NCBI RefSeq assembly: GCF_001552635.1
Contig: NZ_BCRO01000074.1
Span: 1-64,000 of the forward strand
Direction of reading: 5' to 3'
Origin: Actinomadura hibisca NBRC 15177
GTDB lineage: Bacteria; Actinomycetota; Actinomycetes; Streptosporangiales; Streptosporangiaceae
DNA length: 64,000 bases
Shown here: positions 43,351 through 51,305 of the stretch, in pieces
Layout of the letters: the number at the start of each line of letters is the position of its first letter
How positions within the stretch are numbered: the stretch's first letter is position 1
Notes under the pieces: model-generated
Seen by the model: only the letters and a program-made list of their open reading frames with translations
Told to the model about the DNA's origin: nothing
Databases searched by the model: none
Translations under genes and position numbers: made by a program

Positions 43351-44258
43351 CGTTCCACCAGGTAGGAGAAGACGCTTTCGAGGGACTCGTCGGAGGGGGC
43401 GACCTCCCACAGGCGCACGCCCGACTGCTTGGCGACCTGCGGCAGCAGCCAGGTGAAGCGCTGGAAGTCGGTGGCCTCGATCTCCACGCCCTTGGGGGTC
43501 AGGTTCACGCTGCGCGCCGAGCCGTCGGCGATGATCGCGGCGGCGAGCGCGCGGTCGTCGCCCGAGCGCACCAGGAAGCGGTGCGGCCGGTCGGTCATCA
43601 GCCGCCGGATCTCGCGGAAGTCGCCGGAGGCCGCGTGCCGGCCCGCCACGATCACCTCGATGTGGCTGGCCAGCCGCTCCACCTCCTCCAGGATGTGGGA
43701 GCTGAACAGGATCGTGCGGCCCTCGGCGGCCATCTGCCGGATCAGGTCCATCAGCTGGAGGCGCTGGCGCGGGTCCATGCCGTTGAAGGGTTCGTCCAGC
43801 AGCAACATCGCCGGGTCGTGGACCAGCGCCGAGGCCATCTTGATGCGCTGCTTCATGCCCTTGGAGTAGTTGCCGATCGTGCGGTCGGCGGCGTACTCCA
43901 TCTCGACGCGGTCGATGGCGCGCTGCGCGGCCGCGCCCGGGTCGGGCAGCTTGTGGAGCTTGGCCATGGCCAGGATGAACTGGCGGCCGGTGAGGAAGTC
44001 GTAGGCGCTCTCGCGTTCGGGCACCAGGCCGAGGGTCCGGTAGACGTCGGGGTTCTGCCAGACCTGCGCGCCGTCCAGCGTCACGGTGCCGGAGGAGGGG
44101 GCCAGGAAGCCGCCCATCATGTGGATGAGGGTGGACTTGCCCGCGCCGTTGGGGCCCAGCAGGCCGGTGACGCCGGGGCCGATGTCCATCGTCACGCCGT
44201 TGACGGCGACGACGTTGCCGTACCAGCGCGACACGTTCGCCAGCTGCATCGTGCTCAT
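43347..44258 (-). CDS. ABC transporter ATP-binding protein (second of the cassette)
   Basis: A 303-residue exporter-type ATPase. Walker A is GPNGAGKST, the signature is NYSKGMKQRIKMASAL, Walker B is MLLLDEPFNGMD, and the switch His lies in SSHILEEVERLASHI. A C-terminal accessory region of about 90 residues follows. It starts with ATG at 44258, overlapping the upstream permease stop (ATGA). Its partner is probably the permease immediately downstream. The signature has YSKGMK rather than LSGGQ, as usual in this sub-family. Confidence 0.92.
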   Translation of the reverse strand: MSTMQLANVSRWYGNVVAVNGVTMDIGPGVTGLLGPNGAGKSTLIHMMGGFLAPSSGTVTLDGAQVWQNPDVYRTLGLVPERESAYDFLTGRQFILAMAKLHKLPDPGAAAQRAIDRVEMEYAADRTIGNYSKGMKQRIKMASALVHDPAMLLLDEPFNGMDPRQRLQLMDLIRQMAAEGRTILFSSHILEEVERLASHIEVIVAGRHAASGDFREIRRLMTDRPHRFLVRSGDDRALAAAIIADGSARSVNLTPKGVEIEATDFQRFTWLLPQVAKQSGVRLWEVAPSDESLESVFSYLVER

Positions 44259-45133
44259 GACAGGCCCGCCTTCCGGAACCGCGCGTACAGGACGGCGGTC
44301 GCGCCCGCGACCAGCGCCGCGCAGACCGCCAGCGCCACCACGCCCCCGGTGACGCCCGGCGGCTGCGCGCGCGAGGCCGCTTCGGTGCCCAGCAGCCGCA
44401 CCTGGACGATGTCCACCAGGTTGAACGGCGTCGCCAGCCCCACCCAGCCGGCCAGCGCGAAGTTGGTCTGCGCCTCCGCCAGCTCCTGGATGATCACCAC
44501 GACGGCGCTGGAGAGCATGTAGACCGCGATGACGGCCGCGACCCCGAACCCGCGGCGCGGCGTGAACGCCGCGATCACCAGCCCGATCGACGCCAGCACC
44601 AGCGCGAACAGCACGCAGCCGACCAGCCCGCCGAGGTAGTGCAGCAGCTGGTCGCGCGGACCGGGCACCCTGGTGACCAGGCCGCCGACGTACAGCAGCG
44701 TGACCGGCACCGCCATCAGCGCCAGCAGCGCGGTCGCCAGCGCCGCGAGCTTGGCCAGCACGAAGTCCAGGTGCCCGACCGGCCGGGAGAAGTACATCGG
44801 CACCACGTGGAAGCGCAGCTCCCGGGAGGCCAGCACCGGTGACTGGGTGGCCAGGAAGATCGCGATGACGATCTGCAGGAGCGGCGCGTAGGAGGAGTAG
44901 CGGATCAGCGCCTCGGGCTGCTTGGTGAGCGCGACGGCCGCGATGCTGCCGACCGCGGGCAACATCATGATCGCCGCCAGCAGGAACGGCATGACCTTGG
45001 CGCGCGCCGGGCGGCCGAGGCCGAAGGCGGCGCGCAGGTTGTGCACGAACAACGAGCGCAGCACGTAGGCGCGGCCGAGGCGGCGGCCGTCGTAGTGCCG
45101 GTAGCCGATGTCGTGGATGGCGCTGGTGGTCAT
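44255..45133 (-). CDS. ABC-2 family transporter permease (first of the cassette)
   Basis: A 292-residue membrane protein that begins with a cytoplasmic segment, IGYRHYDGRRLGRAYVLRSL, seen in actinobacterial ABC permeases paired with bcrA-like ATPases. About six helices follow (e.g. KVMPFLLAAIMMLPAVGSIAAV, LLQIVIAIFLATQ, LAALATALLALMAVPVTLLYV, LLGCVLFALVLASIGLVI-like, FGVAAVIAVYMLSSAVVVII and the C-terminal one). The ATG at 45133 overlaps the upstream ATPase stop. Substrate unknown; the layout resembles bacitracin/lantibiotic-type or lipid exporters. Confidence 0.88.
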   Translation of the reverse strand: MTTSAIHDIGYRHYDGRRLGRAYVLRSLFVHNLRAAFGLGRPARAKVMPFLLAAIMMLPAVGSIAAVALTKQPEALIRYSSYAPLLQIVIAIFLATQSPVLASRELRFHVVPMYFSRPVGHLDFVLAKLAALATALLALMAVPVTLLYVGGLVTRVPGPRDQLLHYLGGLVGCVLFALVLASIGLVIAAFTPRRGFGVAAVIAVYMLSSAVVVIIQELAEAQTNFALAGWVGLATPFNLVDIVQVRLLGTEAASRAQPPGVTGGVVALAVCAALVAGATAVLYARFRKAGLS

Positions 45134-46050
45134 CGGGTCACCCCCTGCGGGGCGGGACCGGCGGCGAAGACCTCTTCGATGTGGTGGCGGCGCTGCTCCA
45201 GCCGGATCAGCCGCAGCCCGAGGTCGGCGACGCCGTCGCGCACCAGGTCGTAGGTCTGCTCGCCGGCGATCTCGATCACGAGGAACCGGCCCTCGGGCCG
45301 CACCGCGACGCCCTGGTCGTGCAGGTGTTGTCCGAGCAGGTCGCGGCCCTCCTCGACCTCGACGGTGAGCGCGCCGCTCGCGGCGGTGTAGGCCGCCACC
45401 TCCTGCGAGCGCAGCAGCCTCCCGCCGTCGATGATCACGACGTGGTCGCAGATGCGCTCCAGCTCGCCCAGCAGGTGGGAGGTGACCAGCACGCTGATGC
45501 CGAACTCGGCGCCGATGCGGCGGATCAGGCCGAGCATCTCGTCGCGCCCGGCGGGGTCCAGGCCGTTGGTGGGCTCGTCGAGAAAGACGAGCTCGGGGTC
45601 GTGCACCAGGGCCTGGGCGAGCTTGACGCGCTGCCGCATGCCGGTGGAGTAGCCGCCGATCGGCCGGTAGCGCTCCTCGTAGAGGCCGACGTGGCGCAGG
45701 GTGTCGGCGGCGCGCTCGCGGGCGGCGGTCGGCGGCAGCCCGGACATGCGGGCCATGTGCACCACGAACTCGGTGGCCGACACGTCCGGCGGCAGCGCCT
45801 CGTACTCGGGCATGAACCCGACCCGCTCGCGGATGCGCGCCCCCTCCCGCGCGATGTCCAGGCCCAGCACCTGGGCCTGCCCGGAGGTGGGGGGCAGCAG
45901 TCCCAGCAGGATCTTGATGAGGGTGGACTTGCCGGCGCCGTTGGCCCCGACCAGGCCCACGACGCCCGGCTCCACGGCCACGGTGAGGTCGTCCAGCGCG
46001 GTGACGCGGGGGAACCTCATCGTCAGCCCCTGGGCAGCGATGATCGGCAT
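45130..46050 (-). CDS. ABC transporter ATP-binding protein (first of the cassette)
   Basis: A 306-residue ATPase, first gene of a four-gene unit in which every junction is a 4-base ATGA overlap (ATPase-permease-ATPase-permease). Walker A GANGAGKST, GFMPEYEALPPDVSATEF in the Q-loop region, signature YSTGMRQRVKLAQAL, Walker B LVFLDEPTNGLDPAGR, and TSHLLGELERICDHV. The ATG at 46050 (MPIIAAQGLTMRF) is 40 bases from the DUF389 gene end, so read-through from that gene is possible. Tight coupling suggests the two ATPases and two permeases form one heteromeric exporter or two linked ones. Confidence 0.93.
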   Translation of the reverse strand: MPIIAAQGLTMRFPRVTALDDLTVAVEPGVVGLVGANGAGKSTLIKILLGLLPPTSGQAQVLGLDIAREGARIRERVGFMPEYEALPPDVSATEFVVHMARMSGLPPTAARERAADTLRHVGLYEERYRPIGGYSTGMRQRVKLAQALVHDPELVFLDEPTNGLDPAGRDEMLGLIRRIGAEFGISVLVTSHLLGELERICDHVVIIDGGRLLRSQEVAAYTAASGALTVEVEEGRDLLGQHLHDQGVAVRPEGRFLVIEIAGEQTYDLVRDGVADLGLRLIRLEQRRHHIEEVFAAGPAPQGVTR

Positions 46051-46090
46051 GTCTCGAACCTAGTGGCCGCGCCGCGCCGCCACCTCAGCC

Positions 46091-47047
46091 TTATGGCCGA
46101 ATCCGGCCCGGACTTCTCCCCCACCGGCGCAGGACGAGCTGCCACACGCGGTGCTGGACGAACAGCACCACGACCCCGGCGATCACCATGCCGGCGAGGT
46201 TCACGGCGAGCTGGAGCAACGACCCGTCGATCTCGCTGCGGTGCTTGAGCGCCAGCGCCACCGCCAGGTTGCCCGCGGCCGGGACGGTGGTGACCGAGAT
46301 GAACACCCCGACCAGCGCCGCCGACTTGCCCGCCGTCAGCGACAGGACCCCGGCCGCGCCCGCCAGCAGCGCGACGATGAACGACCAGCGGTCCGGGCTG
46401 TAGATGAAGTCGGTCATCGGCCGGTCGCGGGGCAGCTCGGCGGTGTCGATGACGCCGATCCACCGGCTGACCAGGGCGCACGCGTAGGTCACCGCGATCG
46501 CCACCAGGAACCCGATCGCGAGCGTGCGCAGCGCCGCCCCGATCCGGCCCGGGTTCCAGCGGAAGATCCCGTAACAGACCGCCGCGACCGCGCCGAACTC
46601 CGGCCCGACGACCATCGCGCCGACGACCAGGATCGGGGAGTCGGTGAGGGCGGCGATCCCGGCGAGCTGGGTGGCGAGCGCGAGGAAGACCAGGAACGCC
46701 CACGACAGGCGGCTGTCGTCGGTGGTGCGCCGGTCGAGCTCCTCCCAGACGACGGCGTCGTCCTCGTAGCCGGGCGCGGCCTTCTCGGCGAGGTCGGAGC
46801 CCTGCGAGAGCGACAGGTCGAGGCGCTCCATGGTGACCGAGCCGTCGCGGGGCAGGTCGAGGCGCTTGAACGCGTCCAGGATCTCGTTGACGGCCTCGCG
46901 CGCCACGTCGGCGGTCACGAGATCGCCGTGCGGCGACCGGGCCGCGCCGGGGACCACCACGAGGTTGGTGGCGCCGGGGGCGTCGGCGAGCACGCGGCAG
47001 ACGGCGTCGGTGCGGTCCGCCGGGACGATCGCTCTGAGATGCAGCAC
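46091..47047 (-). CDS. DUF389-family membrane protein
   Basis: A 318-residue protein. The first 120 residues are a soluble domain (LHLRAIVPADRTDAVCRVL) of the type preceding DUF389. About six membrane helices follow, with the family's conserved small-residue motif TDSPILVVGAMVVGPEFGAVAAVCYGI-like segment, VGVFISVTTVPAAGNLAVAL and a last helix near 285-305. Molecular function of DUF389 proteins is unknown; transport or stress roles have been suggested. The start is GTG at 47047 because the upstream frame overlaps the next gene; the ribosome site is poor (GAGGG too close). Four bases separate it from the small gene upstream, so it likely belongs to the same transcript. Confidence 0.85.
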   Translation of the reverse strand: MLHLRAIVPADRTDAVCRVLADAPGATNLVVVPGAARSPHGDLVTADVAREAVNEILDAFKRLDLPRDGSVTMERLDLSLSQGSDLAEKAAPGYEDDAVVWEELDRRTTDDSRLSWAFLVFLALATQLAGIAALTDSPILVVGAMVVGPEFGAVAAVCYGIFRWNPGRIGAALRTLAIGFLVAIAVTYACALVSRWIGVIDTAELPRDRPMTDFIYSPDRWSFIVALLAGAAGVLSLTAGKSAALVGVFISVTTVPAAGNLAVALALKHRSEIDGSLLQLAVNLAGMVIAGVVVLFVQHRVWQLVLRRWGRSPGRIRP

Positions 47048-47051
47048 GCCC

Positions 47052-47264
47052 TCATGGTGCCGTATCCGCCGGACGTTCGTCCGGCCCGTCTTCGCCCGTT
47101 CCGGGCATGGGCTCGGCGAGCACCTCCTGCGCCCGCCGCACGACTTCAGGATCACCGCGGAAGGGGTGTGCGGCGGTCGGCAGGTTCAGCATGAGCGCCT
47201 CAAAGGCGGCGGCCTTGCGCAGGAGGTGCCGCCGCTGGTCGGGGGTGAGGTCGTCGTCGCTCAC
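47052..47264 (-). CDS. Small hypothetical protein (70 residues)
   Basis: A 70-residue charged protein: VSDDDLTPDQRRHLLRKAAA forms a helix, then FEALMLNLPTAAHPFRGDPEVVRRAQEVL, then an acidic Pro-rich tail. I do not recognise a family. It starts with GTG at 47264, overlapping the stop of the upstream 84-residue gene as GTGA, so the two are translated together. The DUF389 gene begins four bases downstream. A partner or DNA-binding accessory role is possible but unsupported. Confidence 0.6.
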   Translation of the reverse strand: MSDDDLTPDQRRHLLRKAAAFEALMLNLPTAAHPFRGDPEVVRRAQEVLAEPMPGTGEDGPDERPADTAP

Positions 47265-47515
47265 GGCTGCGCCCCTTTCCGCAGGTGCGCCGCGAGCTGC
47301 CAGGCGTCCCCGGCGTCGACCACGGCCTGGAGGCGAGCGCGGAGCTGCTCGGGGGTGTCGGCCTCCACGTCGGCGATCCGGCTGGCCTGGTCGCGAGGAA
47401 GCGGCCCGCGCGTGGCCCACCAGCGCCCCCGATCGGTGTGGATGATCGACCACCCGGGAAACTCGGCACGCAACTCCGCCTTCACGGCAGCGGGGTCATC
47501 AAGGTTCGCGTTCAT
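47261..47515 (-). CDS. Small hypothetical protein (84 residues)
   Basis: An 84-residue protein with an alpha/beta pattern: LRAEFPGWSIIHTDRGRWWATRG, then DTPEQLRARLQAVVDAG. This resembles small actinobacterial proteins often found beside XRE/TPR regulators, but I cannot name a family. The ATG at 47515 has no ribosome site of its own: the AAGGAG upstream (47544-47539) is ideally placed for an earlier ATG at 47530 that opens a three-codon ORF (Met-Thr-Leu-stop) in the same frame, ending six bases before this start. It probably depends on reinitiation. A perfect palindrome lies just upstream. Confidence 0.7.
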   Translation of the reverse strand: MNANLDDPAAVKAELRAEFPGWSIIHTDRGRWWATRGPLPRDQASRIADVEADTPEQLRARLQAVVDAGDAWQLAAHLRKGAQP

Positions 47516-47518
47516 GAC

Positions 47519-47530
47519 TCATAGCGTCAT
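47519..47530 (-). CDS. Three-codon mini-ORF (Met-Thr-Leu-stop) with ideal ribosome site
   Basis: ATGACGCTATGA on the minus strand, preceded by AAGGAG (47544-47539) at eight bases. It is in frame with the following gene but ends in TGA, with one codon between the stop and the next ATG. It may be a minimal leader peptide controlling the downstream pair, or a recent nonsense change in the original start region. Confidence 0.45.
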   Translation of the reverse strand: MTL

Positions 47531-47547
47531 GCGTGTCACTCCTTGCG

Positions 47548-47566
47548 GTGTCCCAAGATGGGACAC
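47548..47566 (-). promoter_or_regulatory. Perfect 19-base palindrome, candidate operator
   Basis: GTGTCCCA, spacer AGA, TGGGACAC: perfect 8-bp arms. It lies in the 81-base gap between the XRE/TPR regulator stop and the small-gene pair, just upstream of the ribosome site. This is the position expected of a repressor operator. The adjacent XRE protein is the obvious candidate ligand (inference). Confidence 0.6.
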
Positions 47567-47596
47567 GCTCGCGGTTGTCTCGCGGCCGTCGGCGGG

Positions 47597-48784
47597 CTAC
47601 ACGGCCATGCGCCGCTGGAGTCTGCGCAGCGGCTCGGGAAGTGAGCGGCGCACGTCCACGAGGTGCGCCACGGCGGATCGCGCCGAGGGGTGGAACTGCG
47701 TCATTTGGGGTGCGGTCCGGTCAGCACTTCCCAGACGTTCCAGCGCCTTGTCGTATGCGCCGGTCTCGATGTGCACGCGGGACATGTCGATCTCGTGGTG
47801 CGCGCGTCGTTCAGGCGGAAGCGCGTCCAACGTCCGCTCGCCGATGGCGTGGTCCCGGCGGGCCGCTTCGTCCAGGTCGCCCAATTCGACCGCGACGGCT
47901 GCGCCGTGAATGGCGACGTTGGCCGCGGTGAACTGGAGCCCGTGCACGTCGGCGCCGCCCTTGCCCGCCTTGATGCGCTCGGCCGCACGACCAAGGTAGT
48001 CCCAGCCACGGGAGGCGTCCCCGGCCCGGCTGGCGACGATGGCCGAGCGCAGATCGAGCGCGCCCGCCACCTCACCCGAGTCCGGTCGGCCGGGCGTGAT
48101 CTGCCCGGCGGCCCGGTCGAGCAGCGTCAACGCGGACGCGGGGGCGTTCATGCCCAGCAGCAGTAGTGCCCGCGCCAGCGTCATCAGTGCGGGAAGGTGC
48201 GGATCCTCGGCCCGCCGGGTGACCTCGGTCGTGCGTTCCAGCAGCGCGAGCGCGTCCCCGCTGTAGCCGAGCCGCCGCGCGAGACCGACCGCCGAGTAGA
48301 GCGCCTTGCTCAGCAGCACCCACGCACGGGGAGAGTCGGTCTCGTACGCCCAGTAGGTGAGCTCTTCCAGCACACTTGGCAGCCGCGCACCCAGCTTGGT
48401 CAGCTGCGCCTTGTGCAGCAGTTGCCGCGCGGTGGCGACCTCGGCCGCCAGTTCTTCTAGCGAACGGGGCGGACCAGCGAGATCGGGACCGGCGTCCATG
48501 CACGCCAGCACGCGCCGGAACTCGGGAATGGACGCGTGCACCTCGTCGTCATGGCCCTGAGACCGGTAGGGCTGGCCGTAGATCTCGGCGGGGTCCACAC
48601 CGAGCGCGGCGGCGATGGCGGCGACGAACGCGGGGGTGGCCACCTTTGCGCCGGTCTCGACCTGGGCGATGTGCGAGCGGGAGTAGCGCGCCCGCTGCGC
48701 CAGCCCGTTCTGCGTGAGGCCACGCCGCTTGCGCGCTCGCGCCACGCGGATGCCGACACGTTCCTGGATAGCCTCATCCGGCAT
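47597..48784 (-). CDS. XRE-family regulator with TPR-like C-terminal region
   Basis: A 395-residue regulator. The N-terminal helix-turn-helix (about 8-65) reads VGIRVARARKRRGLTQNGLAQ then RYSRSHIAQVETG and AAALGVDPAEIYG. The C-terminal 270 residues are all-helical with TPR-like repeats (ALALLERTTEVTRRAEDPHL, ASALTLLDRAAGQ, LDEAARRDHAIGERTL, YDKALERLGSAD), as in peptide- or protein-sensing XRE regulators. The ATG at 48784 follows GGAGAGG. It lies upstream, on the same strand, of a palindrome and two small genes, and is divergent from an HNH lipoprotein gene. Control of one or both neighbours is likely. Confidence 0.9.
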   Translation of the reverse strand: MPDEAIQERVGIRVARARKRRGLTQNGLAQRARYSRSHIAQVETGAKVATPAFVAAIAAALGVDPAEIYGQPYRSQGHDDEVHASIPEFRRVLACMDAGPDLAGPPRSLEELAAEVATARQLLHKAQLTKLGARLPSVLEELTYWAYETDSPRAWVLLSKALYSAVGLARRLGYSGDALALLERTTEVTRRAEDPHLPALMTLARALLLLGMNAPASALTLLDRAAGQITPGRPDSGEVAGALDLRSAIVASRAGDASRGWDYLGRAAERIKAGKGGADVHGLQFTAANVAIHGAAVAVELGDLDEAARRDHAIGERTLDALPPERRAHHEIDMSRVHIETGAYDKALERLGSADRTAPQMTQFHPSARSAVAHLVDVRRSLPEPLRRLQRRMAV

Positions 48785-48951
48785 GGGATCCTGCCTCTCC
48801 TGAGGGACCGCGCTTTCCAGGCTACGAGACGAAGCTTGATCACATCGGTTATCCACAGGCGAACGGTCCGTCCCTCGTCCTCCCCGGAACGGCACAGTGG
48901 TTGAACCCCCCAAAATGGGCATAGATGGCCAGGTACAGGGAGGGTGTGCTC
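48785..48951. promoter_or_regulatory. Divergent promoter region, XRE/TPR regulator and HNH lipoprotein
   Basis: A 167-base spacer with an AT-richer core around 48825-48855 (GATCACATCGGTTATCCACAG). It must drive both flanking genes. GGGAGG at 48938-48943 is the ribosome site of the lipoprotein. I see no copy of the palindrome found at 47548. Confidence 0.45.
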
Positions 48952-49623
48952 ATGCCAAGGGTCCGACGGATGACGGCGGTGGCGGCGGTCGGGATCATCG
49001 CGCTGGCCGGTTGCGAGGGGCAGAACGTCGGGCCGAGCGGCGGCTCCGGTCCGGTCGCGAAGGGCACCAAGCCCGCCGACCGCAGCGTCACCGCCGCCCG
49101 CAAGGACCTGTCCGGGCTCAAGATCGCCAGCGAGGGCGCGTCCGGCGGCTACGCCCGCGCCAAGTTCGGCACCCGCTGGAAGGACGTCGACCACAACGGC
49201 TGCGACCAGCGCAACGACGTCCTCGGCCGGGACCTCAAGCAGACCCGCAAGCAGGGCCGCTGCATCGTGCTGGCGGGCGACCTGGACGACCCCTACAGCG
49301 GCAAGAAGATCGACTTCACCAAGTCCAAGGCCGCCGAGGTCCAGATCGACCACGTCTACCCGCTCGCCCTCGCCTGGCGCATGGGGGCCTCCCGGTGGAA
49401 CGAGGACCGGCGCGAGCAGTTCGCCAACGACCACGACAACCTGCTCGCGGTCTGGGGCGTGCCGAACCGCCAGAAGAGCGACAAGGGCCCCGGCGAGTGG
49501 AAGCCGCAGAAGGCCTTCCAGTGCACCTACGCCGTGAAGTACGTCGCGGTCGCCCACGAGTACGAGCTGCCCGTCACCCGCTCCGACCACGACGCCCTCC
49601 AGGACTTCCTGGTCCGCTGCTGA
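48952..49623 (+). CDS. Lipoprotein with C-terminal HNH nuclease-like (DUF1524/GmrSD-type) domain
   Basis: A 223-residue exported protein. Residues 1-20 are a lipoprotein signal with lipobox LAGC (Cys21). The mature part contains GTRWKDVDHNGCDQRNDVLGRDL, then VQIDHVYPLALAWRMGA and FANDHDNLLAV, the DH...N arrangement of HNH nucleases of the DUF1524/GmrSD C-terminal type. Such extracellular HNH proteins are common in actinobacteria and may degrade DNA outside the cell. ATG 48952 is eight bases from GGGAGG; an earlier GTG at 48946 is too close. It is divergent from the XRE/TPR regulator. Confidence 0.88.
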   Translation: MPRVRRMTAVAAVGIIALAGCEGQNVGPSGGSGPVAKGTKPADRSVTAARKDLSGLKIASEGASGGYARAKFGTRWKDVDHNGCDQRNDVLGRDLKQTRKQGRCIVLAGDLDDPYSGKKIDFTKSKAAEVQIDHVYPLALAWRMGASRWNEDRREQFANDHDNLLAVWGVPNRQKSDKGPGEWKPQKAFQCTYAVKYVAVAHEYELPVTRSDHDALQDFLVRC

Positions 49624-49653
49624 CGGCGGGCCCGCCCTGCATAGGGTGATCCC

Positions 49654-49971
49654 ATGAGCAGCGAGCAGAACATCCCGGCACCGGACGAGCAGGACGAACA
49701 GCCCGTCGAGCGGGTCCACATCAAGCGCGGCATGGGCGCCCGCGCGACCGGCGCGGAGGCCACCGGGGCATCGGCCACCGGCATCACCCTCCGCGCCGCC
49801 AACGCGTTCGGCTCCCTCGCCCTCGGCTCCATGGCGCTCGGCGCCATCGCCGTCGGCGCCTTCGCGATCGGCAAGCTGGTCGTCAAGCGCGCCGTGGTGG
49901 AGCACCTGGAGGCCGGCACCGTCGAGATCGGGCACCTCAAGGTCGGGAAGCTGGAGATCACCGAGGGCTAG
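49654..49971 (+). CDS. Small pentapeptide-repeat-like protein
   Basis: A 105-residue protein. After an acidic N-terminus and an Ala-Thr-Gly-rich segment (GARATGAEATGASATG), residues about 49-103 follow a clear five-residue period with a hydrophobic central residue: FGSLA, LGSMA, LGAIA, VGAFA, IGKLV, VKRAV, VEHLE, AGTVE, IGHLK, VGKLE. This fits a short right-handed quadrilateral beta-helix, but the units are unusually Gly/Ala-rich and lack the classical Asp/Asn. There is no signal peptide. Its stop codon overlaps the stop of convergent glmM in a shared CTAG. Function is unknown. Confidence 0.75.
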   Translation: MSSEQNIPAPDEQDEQPVERVHIKRGMGARATGAEATGASATGITLRAANAFGSLALGSMALGAIAVGAFAIGKLVVKRAVVEHLEAGTVEIGHLKVGKLEITEG

Positions 49972-51305
49972 ACGCCCCGGACCACCTCGGCCAGGCGCTC
50001 GGCCACCTGCTGCGCGTGGTCCTGGGACGCCGCCTCCACCATCACCCGCACCATCGGCTCGGTGCCGCTCGGCCGGATCAGCACGCGGCCGGTCTCGCCC
50101 AGCTCGGCCTCGGCCGTCTCGACGGCGGCGGCCAGCTCGGGCGAGGCGGTCGCCTTCGCCTTGTCCACGCCCCTGACGTTGATCAGCACCTGCGGCAGCC
50201 GCGTCATGGCCTTGGCCAGCTCGTCCAGCGGACGGCCGCGGCGCGCCATCGCGGCCAGCAGGTGCAGGCCGGTCAGCACGCCGTCGCCGGTGGTGGCGTG
50301 GTCCAGCATGATGACGTGGCCGGACTGCTCGCCGCCGAAGTTGAAGCCGCCCGCCTTCATGGCCTCCAGCACGTACCGGTCGCCGACGGCGGTCTCCACC
50401 ACCGTCAGCCCGGCCTCCCGCATGGCGATCTTGAAGCCGAGGTTGGACATCACCGTCGCCACCACGGTGCCCGCCGCCAGCCGCCCCGACTCGTGCAGGT
50501 CCAGCGCCAGGATCGCCATGATCTGGTCGCCGTCCACCTCCTCGCCCGAGGCGGTGACGGCCAGGCAGCGGTCGGCGTCGCCGTCGTTGGCGATGCCCGC
50601 GTCCGCGCCGTGCTCGCGGACGGCCTGCTTCAGCGCGTCCAGGTGGGTGGAGCCGACGCCGGAGTTGATGTTGAGCCCGTCCGGCGCGCACCCGATTGTG
50701 ATGACCTCGGCTCCGGCCCGGCGCAGCGCCTCCGGCGCGACGTCGGCGGACGCGCCGTGCGCGCAGTCCACGACCACGCGCAGCCCGTCCAGCGACACCG
50801 GCACGGTGGACAGCAGGTGCGCCACGTACTGCTCGACGGCCCCGTGCGCGTCCCGCACCCGGCCGACGCCCGCGCCCGTCGGCGCCTCCCACGGCGTGCC
50901 GAGCGTCGCCTCGACCCGGTCCTCGATGTCGTCGGGCAGCTTGTGCCCGCTCCGGTCGAAGAACTTGATCCCGTTGTCCGGCGCGGGGTTGTGCGAGGCC
51001 GACAACATGACGCCGAGGTCGGCGTCCAGCGTGTGGGTCAGGTAGGCGACCGCCGGGGTGGGCAGCACCCCCAGCGTGAGGACGTCCACGCCCGCGCTCG
51101 CCAGCCCCGCCACCACCGCGGCCTCCAGGAACTCCCCCGACGCCCGCGGGTCGCGCCCCACCACCGCCACCGGCCGGTGCCCCTTGAAGGCCCCGGCCTC
51201 GCCGAGCACCCGCGCGGCGGCGACCGACAGGTCCATCGCCAGCGCGGCGGTCAGATCACGGTTGGCCAGCCCGCGTACGCCATCGGTCCCGAACAGACGA
51301 CCCAC
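49968..51305 (-). CDS. glmM: Phosphoglucosamine mutase
   Basis: A 445-residue enzyme converting glucosamine-6-phosphate to glucosamine-1-phosphate in UDP-GlcNAc synthesis. Motifs: GRLFGTDGVRGLAN at the start, VVGRDPRASGE, active-site serine loop VMLSASHNPAPDNGIKFF, metal loop NDGDADRCLAV, sugar-binding GGEQSGHVI, and phosphate-binding RPSGTEPMVRVM. The start is GTG at 51305. It works with GlmS encoded at 34-36 kb. It follows rplM-rpsI on the same strand with 196 bases between them. Confidence 0.97.
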   Translation of the reverse strand: MGRLFGTDGVRGLANRDLTAALAMDLSVAAARVLGEAGAFKGHRPVAVVGRDPRASGEFLEAAVVAGLASAGVDVLTLGVLPTPAVAYLTHTLDADLGVMLSASHNPAPDNGIKFFDRSGHKLPDDIEDRVEATLGTPWEAPTGAGVGRVRDAHGAVEQYVAHLLSTVPVSLDGLRVVVDCAHGASADVAPEALRRAGAEVITIGCAPDGLNINSGVGSTHLDALKQAVREHGADAGIANDGDADRCLAVTASGEEVDGDQIMAILALDLHESGRLAAGTVVATVMSNLGFKIAMREAGLTVVETAVGDRYVLEAMKAGGFNFGGEQSGHVIMLDHATTGDGVLTGLHLLAAMARRGRPLDELAKAMTRLPQVLINVRGVDKAKATASPELAAAVETAEAELGETGRVLIRPSGTEPMVRVMVEAASQDHAQQVAERLAEVVRGV

